39,005 bases of DNA from Thermomucor indicae-seudaticae (taxonomy: Eukaryota > Mucoromycota > Mucoromycetes > Mucorales > Lichtheimiaceae), in assembly GCA_000787465.1 (NCBI GenBank), contig JSYX01000317.1, positions 1 to 39,005 on the forward strand, in the 5' to 3' direction. The notes under the pieces are model-generated. The model was not told the origin of the DNA. It saw only the letters and a list, made by a program, of their open reading frames with translations, and searched no databases. This document shows, in pieces, positions 31,470 through 39,005 of the stretch (position 1 is its first letter; the number at the start of each line of letters is the position of its first letter). The position numbers and the translations under genes were made by a program.

Positions 31470-33347
31470 ATTATAGGGGCAAAGGAAAAAGAGAGACAAA
31501 AAGAAACGCAAAGGCAGCGCATTGCGCTTTTAAATAGGCAGAGGTTCATAACCAAATAGTCATCGCGGAAGGGTTCCCATTACCTAGGCTTGTTTCAAAC
31601 TGTATACAGCACACAGCCCAGCTTAAAAAAAGCGCATATATTAAAGGGGTTATTTCTACTTTCGGATAATTGTCTACATATTCAGCGAGCAATCGTTTCA
31701 GCTTTATATCTACGCGTCGTAGACGCCACGCTGCGAGACACCTGTGTGGGTAACAGCAAGCATTCAATTGCGGAGGAAACTATACATCCACGATAAAGTA
31801 TTTCCTTGCGAAAGCTGCATCAATCAATTGCTCCATATTCATAAGTTTATACTATCTCTCTTGAGTTTCTGGAACTTCCTCTGGTGAAGAGCAACTAATG
31901 TTTAAAGTTTAGACAATTCAGCGAAAAAGGTGTCTTGCGCAATATCGTAATGTTGTAGACCTGAATCAAACCAGTGTGTGCGTGTGAATAAATCTTTGAG
32001 ACTATGGAAAGACCATCAAGTTTTGATGCTTATATGGTTTCTTATTGGACTTACACAGGAATACTGTTTGTTTGACTTACAGACCTGGTTGCATGTTGAC
32101 CACTGGACAGTTACGCAAGTCAACGAATTTCTTCCCAGTAACGTTTAACTTGATCGGTCACGTTCTGCTCAAATACCTAATGCAGAGCATCGTGATGTGG
32201 TGTGGATGGGCTTTGGCAAATCGGGTGGTACGAAAAAAACGTGGATGGACCACAGTTTACAACAGGCGAGGCAGTGGAAGCCATTCAGACTAGGTATTTT
32301 AAAGTCTGCACCGCGGAAACAACATGTCAATAAAGGCCGAAGTATAGTTCCGTAATGAGCTTGTCCCTGTACGCCTTAGCAGCTGCGGACTCGGTTTCGC
32401 AGTTATGAACCATCATGATGAAGCTAGTCATATACATAGGTCAAAGGGTTGGCCATATTGATCAATTTGATAATCAAAAGGCCATCCTGCATGGTCCATG
32501 ATATGGTTCGTAGCTATTTATCTAGTAGTCTTAGAGGCTGGTGCTCTATAAAGTCCGTTAGCATAGAAAGTCTTGTAATCAGCAACAAATGTGAATGTAA
32601 GTGAAAGGGAAAGCGCTGAATCTTATTTACCGATCCCCTGGAAAAGGAGCTCTATTTTCGGTGCTCCAGACTTTGACTACCAAGTGAGAACTTTCAATGT
32701 TAGCGCGACAATGCCGAGCCTTGGAGCTCCCATTAATTGTTTCGGTTTTTCGATCACAGTAATTATAGTTATATTGATATCCCTGATCTCAGTGCCACTG
32801 GTACATCGCGACCTTTTTCTTCTAACAATGATGGGTTTACCGGACCACAGGGTCTGTGTAACAAAGCCCAAATGATGACGCCCCGTTCATGATGAGGGGC
32901 TCCCGACCTAGGATTTTGTATACTTTGAATTTTACTCGCTACCCGGAAAGGGATTCTCAAACAAGGACGACATTATACAAAGGCAGACGAAGACCATTGC
33001 AACAATTAATCAGATAATATAAGAAACTTGATTATGCCGTACATTGTAAATAATTGCGCTCTCTTTGTATCAATAAAACAAGAGTCTATTGAATAGCTAA
33101 AGATCGTCTATGGGCGCTTTGTCTTGTCCTTGATCACGGGCAGGTGGGTCACAATGTCTGCATAGTTTTGATTTACGGAATTGTACGTCGAATAGTCAGA
33201 AAAGCGTGATTCTTATGTGCCGTGGCTGCCTGGTGGTAAGCACGAAATATGAAGAAGTTATGACACAGACAAACAAAGCGAGATATGTATAGAAAATCGA
33301 TGTACAGATGAAGTAATAGTCAAATAGTACTATCATATAGAGAATTG
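31470..33347. other. 1.9 kb without a supportable gene
   Basis: A TTTAAA motif near 31530 may be the SEC2 TATA box. Short frames such as 32045-32293 (+) show no family signature. Eroded sequence is possible but nothing can be named. Confidence 0.4.
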
Positions 33348-35489
33348 CTAAGATAGAAGTGCTTTAAGATAAAGCTTCAGCAGAGACAACTTGACGGCAA
33401 GATAAGCGCTCGGATCTGTGGATAAAACACTCTCATACGCGCGCTTCGCTAGCTGGAAGTCTTTGCGGACACCGAGACCGTGTTCGTATATATATCCGAG
33501 GTTCCATATTGCCATAGGCAACATCCCAATTTCTGCAGCAACACGGTAGCATTCTGCTGCCTTTTCATAGTTCACCGGTACGCCGATACCGTGGTAATAG
33601 TAGTCGCCTAACTTGAGCCAAGAATCTGCATTGTTCTGGCGCGCTGATCTGGACCAGTAAACGAACGCGTGGTAATCATCGTTCTTACCCCGCTTTTGCT
33701 CAGAGTCTTCCAACCCGAAGATGTAGTCAAGGTTCAAAAGTTGCTGTTGCTTATCTACAAAATACTGCTTTGTCAGATAATATGTCCTAAAGCGAAGAAA
33801 GACCCTTTTCACTACGAGGTGTATCTCTATCGAGAAGGAATGCGACGTTAGACTCTGCAACTTCATAACCTTGTTCAGCGGCCAGCATATAGTAAATACT
33901 GCGCTTCCTGTGTCGCCGCTCGTATACGCAATATAGACGTCTTCAAAGGTATGCATTTCCCAATCGCCATGCTCTGCAATCAATTTATAAAGTTATCCGC
34001 GCTTCCTTATATCTAATCTTCCCAAGTACATCGAATCATCAGATTGCAAACTTACCGATACTGCTGCTTGGCAAGAGCGCTTCTGGACTATGCCAGCATA
34101 GTTCAGTTCAGCCAGGTGCCAGTACGCTAAAAGATGCTCTGCTTCAGCGGCCATCGTAAGCAGCCGTACAGCTAGTGACAAAATTGCCTCATTCTTGGCA
34201 GATTCGATGGCAAGATTCACTTGGGCATCGGGATTTCTTTGCTCTGCAGCGCTTTTGAAGTACTCGATCGCTTGCTCACGATCCTAAATAAAGCAAACAC
34301 ACATTGATTTACATCTTCTTTCCACGGTATTGGCTCTTTTGCATACCTTCGGCACGACGACACTGTCTAAATACATCATCCCCAGGCCATTCTGCGACAT
34401 GGCGTTGTTGAATTGGGCTCCAACGACAAACCACTCGTACGCTTCTTCGGCATCTACTGGCACACCTTCTCCTCTCCAATTCATTCTGCCTATATATCTG
34501 GCAGCCTGGCCGATAGCGCGTCCTTGATCACTGTCCCGCAGTACTTCTTTGCTCATCTCGCGAGGGATGGACCCTGAGGCTTCTTGGAAAAAATAGTATG
34601 CCTTTCGGAAATTCTGTGCTATTGATCGAGCACCGTGATAGAAGGATTGGCCAAGATGGAGTTATATATAGAGACAATCGCGGTTAGAAAGATGACGACA
34701 AGGGAAGTTGCCAGGCGAAAAGTAATAAGGAAAGCCCTACGCTTTCGTACCTTTTTTCGACAGTCGACTTGATCCGTGTAATGCGCCGCATCTTCTCATT
34801 GGCCGGCTTCTTTTCCCAGGCAGAACTATTCCAAGGACTGCGTCGTGCTTCGTTCATCATACTCGCACCGTAGCTGTATACGCCGCCTTCAGCATCGGAC
34901 AAGCGCATCTTGGGTGGAGGAGGATAACGTCCACCAGGAGGACCGGACAGATAATAATTTATCGCTAAAATGGCGCCAACACGTTAGTCTTGAGAGGGTT
35001 ATTCCTTCCACTGTATGCAAACGTGCCTTTTTCAGCGACGCGCCGATAGTGATATGCGGCATCCTCACATCTTCGTTCTACTGCTATTCCTTGCCAGTGC
35101 CGATACCCGAGTGCCATCTGGGCTGCAGTGTTATCACCCTGCGCTGCAAAGGTGTGATGAACAAGAGCCAGCGCTTGGTCTCTCTGAACAACGTGTCCGA
35201 CTCCTGTAGTCAACATGAATCCAAGCACCTGCTACGCCGTGGCGTTGCCCCTGGCTGCCAGTTCTCTGCAGTATATGAAAGCGGAGGCGTAGTCTTGAGA
35301 ATGTGCATACTTTTGATACTAGAAAAAAACAAAAAGACGTTTTAGTATAATTGTACATAACAGGGCTCAAAAAGGCACGCTTACAAAATGCATTTATGCG
35401 AGCAGAAAAAGAGCATCCTCATTCCCGTAGTTCAATCCAGCCTTCTTTAAAAGCCGCGTTGCGACTTGGTGCACGTATCTTCGTCCCGA

Positions 35490-35687
35490 CAAGGGCTGAG
35501 GACGCTCAACCTCACCGGCGTCAAACATGAATACCAAGATGGGTCGGATGTTGCGAACTATAAACATCACTGCGTCGAAGGTGGACATTTCTGCGGCTTG
35601 GTGCTCAACCTCCCTTGTATCAAACATGGCAGCCAAGATAGGGCGGATGTTGCGAACTATAAACGTTATTGCGTCGTACATGGACAC
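35490..35687 (-). repeat. Tandem 99-bp duplication inside HRD3
   Basis: Two adjacent 33-codon units, 35687-35589 and 35588-35490, share 'FIVRNIRPIL' with nearly identical DNA in the middle (GTTCGCAACATCCG). Both keep an open frame. Confidence 0.85.
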
Positions 35688-36014
35688 TTTGGCATTTGCC
35701 GCAGCCCGGTGTCTCGGTAATTTCCCTAACTTCTTCTCGGCTGCTTGCTACAGTCGCCGCCCTGTCCCCGCCATTCGGGTAAGCGAAAATGTTCTGCAGT
35801 GTCGCCTGTATACACAAACCTCGTTCCTCGTGATCAATCTTATAATCGGCAGCAGGAGGCGACACTAACACAAACGACTGGCGCAGAATTCTGCTAGTTA
35901 CGGAAACGCAAATTGGATCCGCTATTCAGCATGGATACCTTGCCACCGACAGGCTGCGTGCCGGGACCGGACGCGGAAGCAGATGTAGAAGAGGGAGGAG
36001 CACGAGCAGAAGCA

Positions 36015-36116
36015 GAAGCACCAGGAACAGAATCACCAGGAAACGAAGTAGCAGGAGTGGAATCACGGGGAACCGAAGCACTGAAAATCGAAGCAACAGG
36101 AAAAGAAGCATTCGCT
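36015..36116. repeat. 15-bp tandem repeat (about seven units)
   Basis: Units of 15 bp resembling GAAGCACCAGGAACA on the plus strand. Read on the minus strand they encode the Ser/Pro/Ala-rich exon 2 of HRD3, with pentapeptides such as DSTPA and DSVPG. Confidence 0.75.
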
Positions 36117-36270
36117 GTAAGGCACGAAAAAAGAACTGTTTTTTATAAGACTATAACCGCTTGCTTATATTCAAGTATGGCACAAATCACTTACAAAGAA
36201 AAAAGAGCCACTTTAGCTTTGGCTGAGTCATGATGGGAGAATTACGGAATGAAAAGTGGCAGAGTGATCT

Positions 36271-36279
36271 ATTTATATA
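36271..36279 (-). promoter_or_regulatory. TATA box of the HRD3 relic
   Basis: TATATAAAT on the minus strand, 40 bp before the ATG at 36231. Confidence 0.6.
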
Positions 36280-36724
36280 GAAGGTCGCCCCTTTCTCACA
36301 TAAAGCTCCGTGGTTCATGTGACAGTCAGGAGCATGTGTCTCCTGCATGAGAAAATGCTGCTGCGTGAGAGAACGTCTCCTGCGTGAGCGCGCATCTTCT
36401 GTTTGAGGCTTTGCCTTCGGTTCCTCGCAACACCCTTATCGCCCATCCGCGCACCATATCAAACCAGACTTAGCTTGTTTTCGACTTATAGACGGGCAGC
36501 AGACATAGATACAACATGCTTATTTACCAGAACAGTGTTTTCGTTAACTCCTAAGCATACTTTCTGATGCCGATATGCCAGTTATTTTCCTCTCTACCTC
36601 TATGAATAGTTTGCAGATACTTTATTTATCTGCAGACGGTTATTTGTGCAGATACAAGCCTCGGTTCCTCTGGCGTACACGCCAGAAAACCCGGAGACAC
36701 AAAGAAGACAATTGTTATGACCGG
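36280..36724. other. HRD3 upstream region with a short direct repeat
   Basis: GTCTCCTGCATGAG and CGTCTCCTGCGTGAG (about 36338-36390) recur with intervening GCTGCGTGAG, three related CTGCNTGAG copies spaced 18-20 bp apart. The rest shows no gene. Confidence 0.4.
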
Positions 36725-37961
36725 TTATTCAAAAGGAAGCATCTGATTGGTTGACCTTGCAGCAACAGGAGAAAATGAGATTATTTGGGGGTCAATCCGA
36801 ACTATGGGGGTTGGGGGACTTGACGCATCTCCCTGCAGCACAACACCTTTGCGCTGTAGAACAAGAGTCGGACAAATGAGGAAGACTTTAAAGCCCCGCG
36901 CAGTAAGTGCTGACTTGAGCCAGGCAAGAACGTTCATCCTCTGTGCGGTCAGGTAGAACACTTAAGAACTTAGTTATTCTGGGATTCGCGACAAGATGCT
37001 TTAAAATCCCGGATGGCTTATGCATATATAGCTCGACATTCAGCGTTTGGTTAGCATCGCCCCTCTTCACTTGAACTGTTTTCTGGTACTTTGTTAGGTG
37101 CACTCCTGGAAAGCGACCGTCTTTGCTCGGATGGGTGTTCATGGCCCAGTTCAAGGATGGCGCCTTTAATGTCCTGTTCTCGCGCCCCATCTCCAAAACG
37201 TCATTCACTAAGTCCAAGATCTTCTTCTTGACTTGGCGTGAACTAAGACGATCATCACCGTCAAAGAAGGCGCGCAGACGGAACTCCAGCTTGTTGGAGA
37301 AAGGGTAATAGGGATTTCTGTTTCGTTCAAATGTTTCCACAAAGCTTAGAGCCGGCTCTTCATTGTGGTTTCTGTCCGTTCTTTCATTGATCTCTTCTTC
37401 AGAACTGTCCTCCTCATTCAGCTCTTCCGACGACTCTCTCTCTAATCGGAAGGTCCGGTAGAGGTATTGCTGTCATGCAACTTCTTCCGGGTCGTCCGAT
37501 TCGGATTCTTCACCATATACTTCAAGCGTACCTCTTCCATCATTCGCTTGAGGTTCACTGTAGTCATCTGCAAAATCCATTGGATCGAAATCGACCTCTT
37601 GACAGTTATGAGCCTCGGCTCCCTCGGCAGTCGCATCTTCCACATCTTCATTATACGTGTCCTGCACGTTCTCAGTCTCGGCATCCTCATCGTCCACGTC
37701 ATCAGCGAGAGCAACCTGCGACGTCGGTTCGACGTGATCAGTCGTCCTTTGCGACTGGTCAGTGGCCGACTTAATAGCAGCGTTTTCTGAATGCTTCGTC
37801 GATACCAAATGTCTTGCCCAATTGTCTTTTCTGACCGCACATTCGCAAATAGGGCAGTTCATGGTCTCAATTTTCTTCTGCTTCTTCTGCTCCTTGGGTT
37901 TTGTGACCACAGCCCTGAACCTGCTGATGTTATCTTCAAACGATTTATGAGCGCTGGACAT
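36725..37961 (-). pseudogene. Plavaka-like (CACTA superfamily) transposase, N-terminal fragment
   Basis: From an ATG at 37961 the frame gives a C2H2-like knuckle ('MNCPICECAVRKDNWARH'), an acidic linker, an in-frame TGA at 37475-37473, then 'NPYYPFSNKLEFRL', 'RFPGVHLTKYQKTVQV' and 'HKPSGILKHLVANPRITKF'. The 'PYYPF' block, the mid-region and the 'HLVANP' block resemble the N-terminal part of fungal Plavaka transposases from memory. The frame ends near 36897, and a further piece ('VVLQGDASSPPTPIVRID') sits in another phase down to 36725. The catalytic region is absent and no terminal repeats were found, so this is a remnant. The family call is tentative. Confidence 0.5.
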
Positions 37962-38356
37962 ATTTTTAATAACAATAACAATAATCAAACAAAACAATGA
38001 TCAATCAAGCATCCTTTTTATTGAAATATATTGAGGTGACACTACGCAACCCCGTGCCTGTCTTTGGATAAAGCCTTTATGATACGCATCTAAAAGAAGC
38101 AAAAGAGAGGGAGGCTCGCTTGAAGGAGAGAAAAATTTTTTCCGCCTTTCTTTTCCTCTCCTTCCTTTCACATCAGCCATTTCACCATTTCTTCATTACA
38201 GACTTCAACTCATCTGGTTTATGAACTGTTGTAAATTTCAATGCTGTTCAATAAAAGTCATAACAGGCTTGTATATAGTTAGTAATAAATAGATAGTTTT
38301 GAACTGTGTATTGTACTTTGACAATCACTTAATTCGAGCGACTGCGCATCCGCGAA
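37962..38356. other. Intergenic; nothing recognised
   Basis: A/T-rich sequence between the transposase fragment and the possible kelch relic. No gene or terminal repeat is seen. Confidence 0.4.
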
Positions 38357-38619
38357 ATGAAGGTAAGACCACCAGATAATACTCAATCCGAATATGTGAT
38401 AACTAACTATGTGTTTCATATAGACTCTATTGACAACGCTATTCTTCTCATAAAGCATGTTCTGTCACGAAAACAATGCATGCCCTTTATGATGGGAATG
38501 CTGTCATTACTTTCGGCGGCCAAAGTTAGTGATTCGCGTCCAGCACAAGATAATAGAGGTAATAGAAGGATTAAACGTTGTGTCTCTGTCGCATACCAAC
38601 TCGTTTCCATGTGGCCTAG
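38357..38619 (+). pseudogene. Possible 5' relic of a secreted kelch-repeat protein
   Basis: ATGAAG is followed by a textbook 61-nt intron (38363-38423: GTAAGA donor, CTAAC branch site, CATATAG acceptor). Spliced, it reads 'MKTLLTTLFFS' and then TAA (38451-38453). In a shifted frame near 38482-38530 'ALYDGNAVITFGGQ' has the look of a kelch blade. A GTAAGG donor follows at 38620. Signal peptide, intron and kelch-like motif in this order suggest a broken gene, but the evidence is thin. Confidence 0.3.
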
Positions 38620-39005
38620 GTAAGGATACTTCATGACTAATTTACGCGTAAGTTGTTTACAAAGTCCTTTAACAAGTGGCTCCTCAGATTATTGATTTCA
38701 TTACAATAAATAGGTTGTATGGTGCCGTCAGGGCAGTATGAGGCGGCACTGACGCATCAGGCAAGCTTGCGTATTGGGCCATAATGATTGTGGTGTTCCT
38801 CCTGGATTGCGTTTCGACAACGCGACAGTTCCAGTCGACGGTCTCAACGTCAGCGAACGTCATCTTTTTTTATCCAATAAAATTTTATAAATTTGATGCC
38901 AGCTCTTATGCACTTGTCCAGATAAGGAAAAAATCGACTCGTCCTTTGAGATGCTAAACTATAAAAGGAATTGACGGATCTGGATCCGCCCTGGTCGGGT
39001 GTGTA
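38620..39005. other. Window end; nothing recognised
   Basis: If the kelch relic continued, its next exons would be here, but no open frame supports it. The last 60 bases contain a GGATCTGGATCC near-palindrome of unknown meaning. Confidence 0.35.

Larger units (their letters stand above)
33348..36231 (-). pseudogene. HRD3: Decayed HRD3/SEL1L, ER-associated degradation adaptor
   Basis: Hrd3 is the ER-membrane partner of ubiquitin ligase Hrd1; its lumenal Sel1 repeats receive misfolded proteins. Exon 1 (36231-36195, signal-like MTQPKLKWLFFL), exon 2 (36114-35939, Ser/Pro-rich) and exon 3 (from 35877, 'SPPAADYKIDHEERGL') join in phase. Next come 'NEDALFLLA', 'QMALGYRHWQGIAV', 'NYYLSGPPGG', 'GRAIGQAARYIGRMNWRGEG', 'SLAVRLLTMAAEAEHLLAYW' and 'WLKLGDYYYHGIGV'. 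Lesions: frame break near 35705; TAA at 35396-35394; TAG at 35234-35232 where CAG is expected; a conserved block missing near 34745-34660; an intron ending AA instead of AG at 33994-33993; frame changes near 33890; and no C-terminal membrane segment. A GC-AG intron fits 35026-34965. A TATA box remains upstream. Confidence 0.88.

Noticed and set aside
35931..36116. Plus-strand gene with a pentapeptide EA-G repeat and a GTAAGG donor
   Set aside because: The same DNA on the minus strand is exon 2 of HRD3, bounded by in-phase splice sites, with a TATA box and signal-like exon 1 upstream. The plus donor is the complement of that exon's acceptor region by chance.
1..39005. CRISPR array, rRNA genes, telomere repeats, bacterial operons
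   Set aside because: No regularly spaced repeats, no rRNA-like sequence and no telomeric repeat runs were found, and gene structure is eukaryotic throughout.

Overview
The window is fungal nuclear DNA, most likely from Mucoromycota (Mucorales-like). The reasons are a fungus-specific elongation factor 3, dense genes on both strands with short introns (about 50-100 nt, often with CTAAC/CTAAG-like branch sites), a TPR/F-box/LRR family gene, and closest remembered resemblance of several genes to this phylum. No bacterial, organellar or viral features are seen. Exon borders were worked out by hand from splice sites and reading phase.

Eight genes look intact: a SET/MYND (SMYD-like) protein (7814-9430, -); a peroxisomal-type adenine nucleotide carrier (10015-11095, +); elongation factor eEF3 (11260-14394, -); a secreted double-psi beta-barrel protein (16995-17566, -); a CaMKK/Sak1-type kinase (19663-21260, -); a CreA/Mig1 C2H2 repressor (21526-22233, -); exosome subunit RRP43 (22822-23834, +); and a CLASP-family microtubule protein (24108-27167, -). 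The kinase and the CreA/Mig1 gene belong to the two ends of the Snf1 glucose-repression pathway and are direct neighbours.

Between and around them lie broken genes that are still recognisable: RAD2/XPG (362-3833), a TPR/F-box/LRR gene (27722-29556), SEC2/Rabin8 (30183-31469), HRD3/SEL1L (33348-36231), a Plavaka-like transposase (36725-37961) and perhaps a kelch-type secreted protein (38357-38619). Their damage is in-frame stops, frameshifts, a missing splice acceptor and missing blocks. The intact genes show none of this, so general sequencing error is a poor explanation. Intact and decayed single-copy-type housekeeping genes side by side is what gene loss after segmental or whole-genome duplication looks like. 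Many of the new stops could have arisen by C-to-T change (CAA/CAG/CGA to TAA/TAG/TGA).

A 737-bp pogo/Tigger-like non-autonomous element with TA target duplication sits at 4817-5553 and keeps the 3' end of a transposase frame. Several long stretches (5554-7813, 14395-16994, 31470-33347, 37962-39005) hold no gene I can support.
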